Source of the DNA: Tabrizicola_A sp965284335 | GTDB taxonomy: Bacteria > Pseudomonadota > Alphaproteobacteria > Rhodobacterales > Rhodobacteraceae | DNA length: 64,000 nt | Assembly (NCBI RefSeq): GCF_965284335.1 | Contig: NZ_OZ260076.1 | Strand: one strand, 5' to 3' | Shown here: one piece after another, positions 45,328 through 53,264 of the stretch | How positions within the stretch are numbered: position 1 is the stretch's first letter | Layout of the letters: each line of letters begins with the position of its first letter | The notes under the pieces: model-generated | Told to the model about the DNA's origin: nothing | Databases searched by the model: none | The model's input: the letters and a program-made list of their open reading frames with translations, nothing else | Translations under genes and position numbers: made by a program

Positions 45328-47021
45328 CCGTGGGCTTTGTCATGCTGTGCCACACGGCACTGGACCGGGCGGCGCAGGTGGCGCGGCATTGGGCGACGCA
45401 TGGCTGCCCGGTGGTGGTGCACGTGGACAAGCGGGTCAAGCGTAAGGGCTATGACAGGCTGGTTCAGGCGCTGGGCGATCTGGGCAATGTGCGCTTTAGC
45501 GGGCGGCATGCCTGCGAATGGGGCACTTGGGGCATCGTGGCCGCCACGCAAGAGGCAAGCAGCATCATGCTGCGAGAGTTTCCGCAGGTGCGCCATGTCT
45601 ATCTGGCGTCGGGGTCCTGCCTGCCGCTGCGCCCGGTGGCGGAACTGGTGCGCTATCTCGACGCCCGCCCTCGGGTTGATTTCATCGAAAGCGTGACCAC
45701 CGAAGATGTCGGCTGGACAATTGGCGGGCTGAATCTGGAACGCTTTACCATGCGTTTCCCGTTCAGTTGGCGCAAACATCGGCGGCTGTTTGATGGCTAT
45801 GTCAAACTTCAACGCCGCATCGGCCTCAAGCGCCGCATCCCCGCCGGGATCGTGCCGCATCTCGGCAGCCAATGGTGGTGCCTGACGCGCCAAACGCTCT
45901 CGGCCATTCTGGACAACCCCGAGCGGGCCGAGATTGACCGCTATTTCCGCCGGGTTTGGATTCCCGATGAATCCTATTTCCAAACGCTGGTTCGGCAGGT
46001 CTCAGATCAGGTGGAAAGCCGGTCACTAACCTTGTCAAAATTCGATTTTCAGGGCAAGCCGCACATCTTTTACGATGACCACCTGCAAATCCTGCGGCGG
46101 TCCGATTGCTTTGTTGCGCGCAAGATCTGGCCCCATGCCGACCGGCTTTATGCCAGCTTCCTGTCGGATGACCCCAGCGCGCAGGCCACCGCCGAACCGA
46201 ACCCCGGCAAGATTGACCGGCTCTTTGCCCGCGCGGTCGAGCGGCGGACCAAAGGGCGCGCCGGGCTTTACATGCAATCGCGCCATCCCAATGAAAACTG
46301 GGAAAACGGCCGCACCGCCGCCCCCTATTCGGTGTTTGAGGGGTTTTCTGACCTGTTTGAAAACTTTGAAACCTGGCTGGGCAAGGCCACCGGAACCCGC
46401 GTGCATGGCCACCTTTTCGCCCCCGACCGCGTGCAGTTCGCGGGCGGGGATTCGGTTTACAATGGCGCGCTGTGCGACAGTGCGGCAATGCGCGACTATA
46501 ATCCGAAAAGCTTTCTCACCAGCCTGATCTGGAACACACGGGGTGAACGCCAGTGTTTTCAATTCGGCCCCGGTGACAGCCAAAAGCTGATTTATTTCAT
46601 GGCCGCCGATGCCAATGCCCAGATTTCGGTGATTTCCGGCGCTTGGGCCATTCCGCTGTTCCACTCCAACCGCAATTTTGGCGATATCCGGCGCGAGGCG
46701 GCGCAGTTGCAAAAGATCGAGGCAGAGTTTTTGACCGTGCTGCGCGCCTCATGGGTCAAGGCGCGGGTGCGCACTTGGACCTTGGCCGAATTCATCGAAA
46801 ACCCGATGGAGCCATTGCAGACCATCGTCGATGAGATCAGCCCCCGCAGCCTGCGCCGGTTGAGCGAGGCCCCGCGTCTGGCCGATCTGACAGGCTTTGG
46901 CCAGTTCCTGCAAAACCTGCGCAATCAGGGCATGCAACCCGTGTTGATGGGGGATTTCCCGGCCACCGGCGCAATGCCACAGCCCGGCAATCGGCGCGGA
47001 CGGCCCTATCTGGTTAAGTGA
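45324..47021 (+). CDS. Beta-1,6-GlcNAc-transferase-like (GT14) protein with C-terminal unknown domain
   Basis: 565 residues. Residues 1-240 resemble core-2/I-branching enzymes (GT14): MTVGFVMLCHTALDRAAQVARHW, HVYLASGSCLPLRP, LGSQWWCLTRQTLSAIL and RVWIPDESYFQTL. The remaining 320 residues (for example NENWENGRTAAPYSVFEGFSDLFENFETWLGKATGTRVHGHLFAP) have no family I can name with certainty; the fusion is recalled from Rhodobacterales annotations as DUF5927/DUF5928. It is coupled to the preceding gene. It converges on ptsN with one stop next to the other and no visible terminator. Confidence 0.8.
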   Translation: MTVGFVMLCHTALDRAAQVARHWATHGCPVVVHVDKRVKRKGYDRLVQALGDLGNVRFSGRHACEWGTWGIVAATQEASSIMLREFPQVRHVYLASGSCLPLRPVAELVRYLDARPRVDFIESVTTEDVGWTIGGLNLERFTMRFPFSWRKHRRLFDGYVKLQRRIGLKRRIPAGIVPHLGSQWWCLTRQTLSAILDNPERAEIDRYFRRVWIPDESYFQTLVRQVSDQVESRSLTLSKFDFQGKPHIFYDDHLQILRRSDCFVARKIWPHADRLYASFLSDDPSAQATAEPNPGKIDRLFARAVERRTKGRAGLYMQSRHPNENWENGRTAAPYSVFEGFSDLFENFETWLGKATGTRVHGHLFAPDRVQFAGGDSVYNGALCDSAAMRDYNPKSFLTSLIWNTRGERQCFQFGPGDSQKLIYFMAADANAQISVISGAWAIPLFHSNRNFGDIRREAAQLQKIEAEFLTVLRASWVKARVRTWTLAEFIENPMEPLQTIVDEISPRSLRRLSEAPRLADLTGFGQFLQNLRNQGMQPVLMGDFPATGAMPQPGNRRGRPYLVK

Positions 47022-47486
47022 TCAGGCCGCCTGCGGGGCCTTCGCCTCGGTCAAAATGGCGTAAAGCTTGGCCACATCATTGTTGGCCCGCAGCTTTGCG
47101 CAGATGCCCGCATCGCGCATGGTGCGGCTGACCAAGGCCAGCGCCTTGAGGTGATCCACTCCCGAATCTTTCGGGGCGAGCAGGCAGAACACCAAATCCA
47201 CCGGCTGACGATCGACGCTTTCGTAATCCAACGGCTTTTCCAGCCGCAGAAAGATGCCCGTGATCTTTTCCAACCCGATCAGGCGGGCATGGGGCAAGGC
47301 AATGCCATTTCCAACACCCGTCGGCCCAAGGCTTTCACGCTCTTGCAAACCGTCAATCGCGGTGGCGGCAGACAGGCCATAGGCCGCAGATGCGATCTCT
47401 CCCAATTCTTGGAAGAGACGCTTTTTGCTGGTCATCTGGCCCATAACTCGCACAGCGGCGGGGGTCAGAAGTTTCGACAGGTCCAT
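47022..47486 (-). CDS. ptsN: Nitrogen-type PTS IIA protein
   Basis: 154 residues of the EIIA-Ntr fold, with the phospho-accepting His66 in GVGNGIALPHARL, preceded by LLTPAAVRVMGQMTSKKRLFQELGEIA. In many Proteobacteria it takes phosphate from NPr and controls potassium transport and nitrogen metabolism. It follows hpf by 36 bases in the lptC-to-ptsN gene string. Confidence 0.95.
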   Translation of the reverse strand: MDLSKLLTPAAVRVMGQMTSKKRLFQELGEIASAAYGLSAATAIDGLQERESLGPTGVGNGIALPHARLIGLEKITGIFLRLEKPLDYESVDRQPVDLVFCLLAPKDSGVDHLKALALVSRTMRDAGICAKLRANNDVAKLYAILTEAKAPQAA

Positions 47487-47522
47487 AGGCCGTTCCCGTG
47501 TGGGCTGCCCAAGGCGGGCAGC

Positions 47523-48098
47523 TTATTTGCTGTTTCGCGGGTCGATCCAGCCGATATTGCCGTCATCCCGGCGATATACGACGTTAACCCCGCCATGTCC
47601 TTCGTTGCGGAACACCAACATCCGTTGACTGCCCAGCTCCAACTGCATCACCGCTTCGCCAACGGTGATCGAAGGAATCTTCGTCTCCATCTCGGCAATC
47701 ACGATCGGCTGCAACTCGCCGGCGTCACCATCTTCGGGCTCTTCCGTTGGCGCGAGGATATACGAGGAAGCCCCACCGAATTCAACAGGGGCCGGACGGT
47801 TGGCATGATGGTTGCGGATGCGGCGCTTGTAGCGGCGCAGCTGTTTGTCCATTTTCTCGCGGCAGGATTCAAAAGCCGCATAAATTTCATTCGCATGCCC
47901 CTTGGCCTGCGCATTCAGCCCGGTCGAAAGGTGAATCGTGGCCTCGCAAACATATTCATGCGCAGATTTTGAAAACACCACCACCGCCTCGGTCGGACGC
48001 TGGGCGTATTTTTCGACCACCTCGCCAAGCTCGGCCTTCACATGGGTTTGCAGTGCTTCACCAATGTCGATGTGTTTGCCGCTGATCTGATAGCGCAT
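47523..48098 (-). CDS. hpf: Long-form ribosome hibernation promoting factor
   Basis: 191 residues from the ATG at 48098 behind AAGGAGG; an upstream extension to 48314 runs through the intergenic gap. The N-terminal HPF/RaiA domain (RYQISGKHIDIGEALQTHVKAELGEVVEKYAQRPTEA) is joined by a basic linker (RRYKRRIRNHH) to the C-terminal dimerisation domain (PSITVGEAVMQLELGSQRMLVFRNE). The long form pairs ribosomes as 100S particles. In many relatives rpoN lies just upstream; here it does not. Confidence 0.95.
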   Translation of the reverse strand: MRYQISGKHIDIGEALQTHVKAELGEVVEKYAQRPTEAVVVFSKSAHEYVCEATIHLSTGLNAQAKGHANEIYAAFESCREKMDKQLRRYKRRIRNHHANRPAPVEFGGASSYILAPTEEPEDGDAGELQPIVIAEMETKIPSITVGEAVMQLELGSQRMLVFRNEGHGGVNVVYRRDDGNIGWIDPRNSK

Positions 48099-48310
48099 GA
48101 TGCCTCCTTCGAGCAGGTAATCAGCCCCGGACTGCCGACCGGTTCTGGGGGTTGTCTTTGTTTTTATTATCGGATTTCTGGCCACATCACGTTTGTGGCG
48201 GGGCCGGATACCGGCCGCATCGTCAAGACCAGGAAGGGCGACAGACGCTTGCATTCTTATCATTTGGGGATGGGCATGGCCGCTTGTCAACCGCGCCGTG
48301 CACCGATCTA

Positions 48311-49084
48311 TCAAATGATACGGAAGTTTTCGCCCAAGTAGACCCGCCGCACCATTTCATCGCGCACGATCTCATCTGTCGTGCCATGCTTCAGCACGGT
48401 GCCATCATGCAAGATATAAGCGCGATCAACGATTTCCAGCGTTTCGCGCACGTTGTGATCGGTGATCAACACCCCGATTCCACGCGATTTCAGATCCTGC
48501 ACCAGATGGCGAATCTCGCCCACGGCAATCGGATCGACCCCAGCAAAGGGTTCGTCCAACAAGAGATATTTCGGATCGGCCGCCAAGCAGCGCGCAATCT
48601 CAACCCGCCGCCGCTCGCCGCCCGACAGCGCCAGCGCCGGGGCGCGCCGCAGATGAGTGATGGAAAACTCAGACAACAGCTCTTCCAGCCGCTCCCGGCG
48701 CTTGTGGCGATCGCTGATCTGAATTTCCAGCACAGCCAGAATATTGTCTTCCACCGAAAGCCCGCGAAAGATCGACACTTCTTGCGGCAAATAGCCAATG
48801 CCCAGCCGCGCGCGGCGATACATCGGCAGCGATGTCACATCGCGGCCGTCGATCAAAACCTGCCCGCCTTCTGGCGTCACCAGCCCGGCGATGGCGTAAA
48901 AGGTGGTGGTCTTGCCACTGCCATTGGGGCCCAAAAGCGCCACCACTTCACCGCGATTCAGCTGCAACGACACATCGCGGATCACCGGACGGCGCTTATA
49001 GCTTTTGCGCAGGTTCACAATCGACAACCCACCGCCGCCCGCCGTGACACTGAGGCCCGGCGCAGATTTTGTCGGCTCCGCCAT
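48311..49084 (-). CDS. lptB: LPS export ABC transporter ATPase LptB
   Basis: 257 residues. Walker A GPNGSGKTT, signature LSGGERRRVEIAR, Walker B YLLLDEP and H-loop TDHNVRE are intact. It powers LPS extraction with LptFG. Its ATG shares a base with the lptA stop. The 212 bases to hpf contain no gene visible on either strand. Confidence 0.96.
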   Translation of the reverse strand: MAEPTKSAPGLSVTAGGGGLSIVNLRKSYKRRPVIRDVSLQLNRGEVVALLGPNGSGKTTTFYAIAGLVTPEGGQVLIDGRDVTSLPMYRRARLGIGYLPQEVSIFRGLSVEDNILAVLEIQISDRHKRRERLEELLSEFSITHLRRAPALALSGGERRRVEIARCLAADPKYLLLDEPFAGVDPIAVGEIRHLVQDLKSRGIGVLITDHNVRETLEIVDRAYILHDGTVLKHGTTDEIVRDEMVRRVYLGENFRII

Positions 49085-49599
49085 CAATTCCCCCCCGGCG
49101 TGAAGGTGGTGGTCACCCCCCCCTCGATCCGCCCGGTGCCAGTTTGCAGATTGATCACCAAAGCCGCACCGCGAATCGTGGCCTGCCCTTGTGTCAAAAG
49201 CACATTGCCGGTCATCACCACCTCGCCCGAGGCGATGGTGTAAACCGCGCTTTCGGCCTGGGCTGCATCGGTGGCGTTGACCACCAACACCCCGCCCGAG
49301 GCATGAAGCCGCGCAATCGCCTTGCCGGTGGTGTCATATTCCACCCGCACGCTGTCAGCCTCGATCCGCATCTCGCCCTGTTTGACCAGCACATCGCCCG
49401 CAAAGGTGGCGCTGCCATCGGTCTGATCGACAGTCAGGTTTTCCGACGTCACCTCAACCGGCAGGCGGGTGTCTGCCTTTAGCCCACCAAAGGCGACATT
49501 CGTGCCCTGCGCCACCGCCGCAGCCGCCACAAGCGCCACGGGCAGCGCCAGAAAAAGCGCGAAGGTTAGGGCAATGAACCGGCTGGGCATCGGGAACAT
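49084..49599 (-). CDS. lptA: LPS transport periplasmic protein LptA
   Basis: 171 residues. A signal peptide (FALFLALPVALVAAAAVAQ) precedes the OstA/LptA beta-jellyroll (LPVEVTSENLTVDQTDGSATFAGDVLVKQGEMRIEADSVRVEYD). It bridges the inner and outer membrane in LPS transport. It lies three bases after lptC and overlaps lptB. Confidence 0.93.
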   Translation of the reverse strand: MFPMPSRFIALTFALFLALPVALVAAAAVAQGTNVAFGGLKADTRLPVEVTSENLTVDQTDGSATFAGDVLVKQGEMRIEADSVRVEYDTTGKAIARLHASGGVLVVNATDAAQAESAVYTIASGEVVMTGNVLLTQGQATIRGAALVINLQTGTGRIEGGVTTTFTPGGN

Positions 49600-49602
49600 C
49601 CG

Positions 49603-50208
49603 TCAGTGATTGGGCTGGTATATCAGGCGCACACCCTTGTTGAAAACCAGAAGATGGGTCTTGCCGCCATCGGTCAGGTCCAACCGCATGGCGCCTGCCT
49701 CCAACTGCCCCATCGGCGCCAAGGCCTGCACCGCGCCGCCACTTTGCGCAAAGCTGCGATCGGTCCCCATGGTCAGCTGATCGGTGGTGATCTCATACCC
49801 GGTCGAGGTGGCCAATCGCACGCCCCCTTCCAGCGCCAAAACCCCTGCGGTGCGATCCAGAACTCCGGCACCCGCGGCAATCTCGGCGGCAAAGCCATCG
49901 GCGGCCAAAAGTTCGCCCGTCAGCCCCGTCACGCGCGCCCCACTTGGCTGGGGCACCGCCGCATCGGCGCGCAGCGTCAGGGTCGCCCCATCCGAGGTGA
50001 CGGTGGAAAACCCCGCCCCCGTCATGCGCGGTTGCGCCAAACGGTCGGCAATTTCGACATCGGCATAGGGAATCGCATCCTCGGGGTCGATGGGGCGCGA
50101 AAACAGGAACAACGACGCCAAAAGCGCCAGCGCCACCAAGGGCAGCGTGATTTTCAGGATCATCACGACCCGGGAATGCAGGTTGTCCTGAGCCGGGTCG
50201 CGCGCCAC
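49603..50208 (-). CDS. lptC: LPS export protein LptC
   Basis: 201 residues from a GTG directly after the kdsD stop (TAAGTG). A single N-terminal membrane helix (LKITLPLVALALLASLFLFS) anchors a periplasmic jellyroll domain (PRMTGAGFSTVTSDGATLTLRADAA). It docks LptA to the LptBFG complex. Confidence 0.88.
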   Translation of the reverse strand: MARDPAQDNLHSRVVMILKITLPLVALALLASLFLFSRPIDPEDAIPYADVEIADRLAQPRMTGAGFSTVTSDGATLTLRADAAVPQPSGARVTGLTGELLAADGFAAEIAAGAGVLDRTAGVLALEGGVRLATSTGYEITTDQLTMGTDRSFAQSGGAVQALAPMGQLEAGAMRLDLTDGGKTHLLVFNKGVRLIYQPNH

Positions 50209-51174
50209 TTAGACCACTCCGGCGCGCAAACAGTCGTGGATGTGCAAAATGCCCTGCACCCGGCCCGGCTCAGCCGGATCGACGGCAAACAGACAGGTGA
50301 TCTTGCGATCATTCATCAAGGCCACCGCCGTTTCCGCCAGCGCGTCAGGCGCGACGGTGCGCGGGGCGCGTGTCATCACCTGCCCTGCGGTTAGGCCCAA
50401 AAGCCCCTCCATATGGCGGCGCAAGTCACCGTCGGTGATGATGCCCGCCAAAAGGCCCGCGTCATCGGTCACACCCACAACGCCAAAGCCCTTGCTGCTG
50501 ATCTCCAGCAGCGCCTCGGCCATAGGGCGATCCCAGCCGATCATCGGCACCTCATGGTGCATCAAATCGCGCACCTTCATCAGCTTGGCCCCCAGCTTGC
50601 CGCCGGGGTGGAACATGCGGAAATGTTCCGGCGTAAAGGCGCGATGCTCCATCAGCGCAATCGCCAAGGCATCGCCCAAGGCCAGCGTCATGGTGGTAGA
50701 TGTGGTCGGCACAATGCCCGTCTCGCAGGCCTCGGCTGCCGGCGGCAGCAAGATGGCCACATCCGATTGGCGCAACAGGGTTGAGCCTTCGCGCCCAGCA
50801 ACCCCGATCAGCGGGATCGAAAAGCGCCGGGTATGGGTAACGATATCGGCCAGTTCCGACGTCTCGCCCGAGTTGGACAACACCAGCGCCACATCACCCG
50901 CCGTCACCATGCCCAAATCGCCATGGCTGGCCTCGGCGGGGTGGACAAACTGCGCAGGCGTGCCCGTGCTGGCCAAGGTGGCAGCAATCTTGCGGCCGAT
51001 ATGGCCCGATTTGCCCATGCCCGACACAACCACCCGGCCCTTGGCGGCCAAGATCAGCTCCACCGCGCGGCCAAAGCTCTCGCCCAGGCTGTCACCCAAA
51101 AGCGCCAGCGCCTCGGCCTCGCGGGCGACAACGCGGCGGCCAGTGGCCAGAAAATCAGTGGTGGAAGATGTCAT
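50209..51174 (-). CDS. kdsD: Arabinose-5-phosphate isomerase (KpsF/GutQ type)
   Basis: 321 residues from the ATG at 51174 (51183 is possible). An SIS domain covers about 30-170: VVVSGMGKSGHIGRKIAATLASTGTPAQFVHPAEASHGDLGMV and SNSGETSEL. A CBS pair follows (VRDLMHHEVPMIGWDRPMAEALLEISSKGFGVVGV and VMTRAPRTVAPDALAETAVALM). It makes arabinose-5-phosphate for Kdo synthesis. It overlaps the end of rnd by 20 bases. Confidence 0.92.
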   Translation of the reverse strand: MTSSTTDFLATGRRVVAREAEALALLGDSLGESFGRAVELILAAKGRVVVSGMGKSGHIGRKIAATLASTGTPAQFVHPAEASHGDLGMVTAGDVALVLSNSGETSELADIVTHTRRFSIPLIGVAGREGSTLLRQSDVAILLPPAAEACETGIVPTTSTTMTLALGDALAIALMEHRAFTPEHFRMFHPGGKLGAKLMKVRDLMHHEVPMIGWDRPMAEALLEISSKGFGVVGVTDDAGLLAGIITDGDLRRHMEGLLGLTAGQVMTRAPRTVAPDALAETAVALMNDRKITCLFAVDPAEPGRVQGILHIHDCLRAGVV

Positions 51175-51769
51175 TCGGCTCATCCCAACCCAAAAGGTCC
51201 AACTCGGCGCGTGCGGGCAGGAAATCAAAACAGGCCTGCGCCAAGGGCATCCGGCCTTCGCGGTGCAAGATCGCCTCAAGCGAGTCTTTCAGCTTGTGCA
51301 GATACAAGACATCCGAGGCCGCATATTCCTTTTGCGCCTCGGTCAAGGTGGCCGAGCCCCAATCGCTGGTCTGCTGGGCTTTGGACACATCAACGCCGAC
51401 ATATTCCATCAACAGGTATTTCAGCCCATGACGGTCAGTATAGGTGCGGATCATGCGCGAGGCGATCTTGGTGCACCACACCGGGGCGGTGCGCACGCCA
51501 AAGGCCTTTTGCAACGCGGCAATGTCAAAGCGGCCAAAGTGAAACAGCTTGAGCGTGGCCGGATCGGTCAGCAGCCGCTCCAGATTGGGCGCGCTGGTCT
51601 GGCCGCGGGCAATCTGCACCAGATGCGCATCGCCCTTGCCATCAGAAAGCTGCACAACACAGAGCCGATCCCGGCGGGGGTCGAGGCCCATAGTTTCGGT
51701 GTCAATGGCCACGATGGGGCCTAGGTCCAGCCCATCGGGCAGGTCTTTTTGGTGCAGATAAATGGTCAA
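51155..51769 (-). CDS. rnd: Ribonuclease D-like 3'-5' exonuclease
   Basis: 204 residues from a TTG at 51769. The DEDD motifs are present: VAIDTETMGL (Asp-Glu), a Phe/Asp in FGRFDIAAL, and AASDVLYLHKL. Only the exonuclease domain exists and the HRDC domains of E. coli RNase D are missing, as is usual in this group. The frame stays open to 51931, across the island's left attachment repeat, but the family similarity begins at TIYLHQKDLPDG. Before the island inserted, this gene lay close downstream of tRNA-Leu. It trims the 3' ends of structured RNAs. Confidence 0.88.
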   Translation of the reverse strand: MTIYLHQKDLPDGLDLGPIVAIDTETMGLDPRRDRLCVVQLSDGKGDAHLVQIARGQTSAPNLERLLTDPATLKLFHFGRFDIAALQKAFGVRTAPVWCTKIASRMIRTYTDRHGLKYLLMEYVGVDVSKAQQTSDWGSATLTEAQKEYAASDVLYLHKLKDSLEAILHREGRMPLAQACFDFLPARAELDLLGWDEPNDIFHH

Positions 51770-51851
51770 GGCATCGGTCCGATCATCAAGGTTGCCAAGG
51801 GGCTTAGCCCCGCCCGCGCCATGGGTCAACGCCGCCCATGCCCGGAAAAGC

Positions 51852-51873
51852 AAAAGACCGCCCGAAGGCGGCC
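51852..51873 (-). terminator. Intrinsic terminator, probably the native tRNA-Leu terminator, now displaced
   Basis: On the minus strand GGCCGCC (51873-51867), loop TTCG and GGCGGTC (51862-51856) form a stem followed by TTTT (51855-51852). It lies 11 bases beyond the left attachment repeat, exactly where a tRNA-Leu terminator would sit in the uninterrupted site. It is now separated from the tRNA by the whole island. Confidence 0.7.
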
Positions 51874-51884
51874 TATTTGATCGA

Positions 51885-51902
51885 AATGGTGCCCAGAAGA
51901 GG
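51885..51902 (-). repeat. Left attachment repeat (copy of tRNA-Leu 3' end)
   Basis: AATGGTGCCCAGAAGAGG is identical to 61813-61830, which is the 3' end of tRNA-Leu with its CCA. The bases inward of the core diverge at once (CCGGGC here, ACTCGA at the tRNA), so this is a fragment, not a second tRNA. It marks one boundary of the island. Confidence 0.9.
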
Positions 51903-51925
51903 CCGGGCACTGAAAATGCACCGAA

Positions 51926-52014
51926 TTTCACGAGGTTTCATGGGGTCTCAGACCCCCAAGAAAACAAGCATCTGCATGTTTCATATGATGTTTTTTTGTT
52001 TCACAAGGTTTCAT
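51926..52014 (+). repeat. Pair of 16-base repeats inside the left island end
   Basis: TTTCACGAGGTTTCAT at 51926-51941 and TTTCACAAGGTTTCAT at 51999-52014 differ by one base and are 73 bases apart. A related GTTTCATA lies between them. This stretch (51903-52061) has no gene. It is a candidate zone for integrase or excisionase binding. Confidence 0.7.
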
Positions 52015-52031
52015 AAGAGCGTATCGTCAAA

Positions 52032-52050
52032 GGTGGATAGAAGGGTGGAT
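52032..52050 (+). promoter_or_regulatory. Paired GGTGGAT sites, putative integrase arm sites (left)
   Basis: GGTGGAT occurs at 52032-52038 and 52044-52050, twelve bases apart. The same pair with the same spacing occurs at the other island end (61741-61759). Their position just upstream of the integrase start also suggests integrase autoregulation. Confidence 0.6.
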
Positions 52051-52061
52051 TGAGAAGCGAT

Positions 52062-53264
52062 ATGCGAACCAAGAACAGGCTGACAGCAAAGGGAATCGCA
52101 GCGGCAGCGCCCGGCAAGTATTGCGACGGTGGCGGGTTGTGGTTTGTGAAGCGTCCTGACGGCGGCGGTCAGTGGGTTCTGCGATTCACCATTCATGGGC
52201 GGCGGAGGGAAATGGGTCTTGGTCCTTACCCCGACGTCTCTCTGGCGGACGCGCGGCGGAAGGCAGAGGAGGCCAACGCTAAGGGCCGCGAAAACGTTGA
52301 CCCGATCAAGGACCGGGAACGCCAGAGGAAAGAAGCCGTTCGAAACTTGCACCTGTTCGAGGATGTTGCCCGCGATGCATTCGAAAGCCGCAAGGCCGAA
52401 CTGAAACGGGACGGCAAAGCGGGGCGGTGGTTCAGCCCTCTTGAGCTTCATGTGCTGCCGAAGCTGGGTAAGATGCCAGTTTCTGAAATCGACCAGATGG
52501 ATATTCGCGACACCCTCGCCCCGATCTGGCACACGAAGGCGGAAACTGCCCGCAAGGCGATGGACCGCATCGGCATCTGCTTGAAGCACGCCGCTGCTTT
52601 GAACCTGAATGTGAACCTTGACGCGACAGACAAGGCGAAGGCTTTGCTGGGCAAGCGACGTCACAAGGCGCAGCACATCCCCGCCATGTCTTGGCAAGAG
52701 GTTCCAGACTTTTATCAAAGCTTGAACGATGGAAGCATATCGCACTTGGCGCTTCGCCTGTTGATCTTGACCGGGATGAGGTCCGAGCCGATCCGGTTCC
52801 TTAGAGAAGACCAGATCAGCGACGATGTGTGGACCATTCCAGAAGACGGGGTGAAAGGAAGGTTGGATGCAACGCGCGAGTTCCGCGTGCCGCTTTCGCC
52901 AGAAGCCCTTCGCGTCATCGAACAGGCCCGAGCATTTGAACAGAACGGCTACCTTTTCCCCAGTTCGGGCAAGAAATCAGTGGTTATTTCCGACAATACA
53001 ATGCGGAAGGTGATGAAGTCGCGCGGCCTTGACGCCGTGCCGCACGGCTTTCGGAGCAGCCTTCGTGTCTGGCTAGCGGAACGCACTGACGCCCAGCATC
53101 AGGTGGCGGAGACTATCATCGCCCATTCGATTGGAAGCGCAGTCGTGAAGGCTTACCTGCGAACCGACTTCTTGGAACAGCGCCGTGCCCTGATGAACCG
53201 TTGGGCCGATTTCGTCACAGGGAAGTTCTCGGGCGAGGTCGTCAAGCTGGTCGTCGGGCAGTGA
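52062..53264 (+). CDS. int: Tyrosine recombinase (island integrase)
   Basis: 400 residues from the ATG at 52062 behind GAGAAG; a TTG at 52050 is less likely. The N-terminal part is a DUF4102-type arm-binding domain (YCDGGGLWFVKRPDGGGQWVLRFTIHGRRREMGLGPYPDVSLADARRKA), followed by a SAM-like core-binding domain. The catalytic domain has Arg about 239 (TGMRSEPIRF), His-x-x-Arg about 328-331 (HGFRSSLRVW), a late His (AHSIG) and Tyr about 365 (KAYLRTDFLEQRR). It should recombine the tRNA-Leu attachment site. Its stop overlaps the next gene (TGATG). Confidence 0.93.
   Translation: MRTKNRLTAKGIAAAAPGKYCDGGGLWFVKRPDGGGQWVLRFTIHGRRREMGLGPYPDVSLADARRKAEEANAKGRENVDPIKDRERQRKEAVRNLHLFEDVARDAFESRKAELKRDGKAGRWFSPLELHVLPKLGKMPVSEIDQMDIRDTLAPIWHTKAETARKAMDRIGICLKHAAALNLNVNLDATDKAKALLGKRRHKAQHIPAMSWQEVPDFYQSLNDGSISHLALRLLILTGMRSEPIRFLREDQISDDVWTIPEDGVKGRLDATREFRVPLSPEALRVIEQARAFEQNGYLFPSSGKKSVVISDNTMRKVMKSRGLDAVPHGFRSSLRVWLAERTDAQHQVAETIIAHSIGSAVVKAYLRTDFLEQRRALMNRWADFVTGKFSGEVVKLVVGQ

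Noticed and set aside
51885..51902. A second tRNA-Leu at the left island end
   Set aside because: Only the last 18 bases match the tRNA; sequence inward shows no D-arm or anticodon arm.
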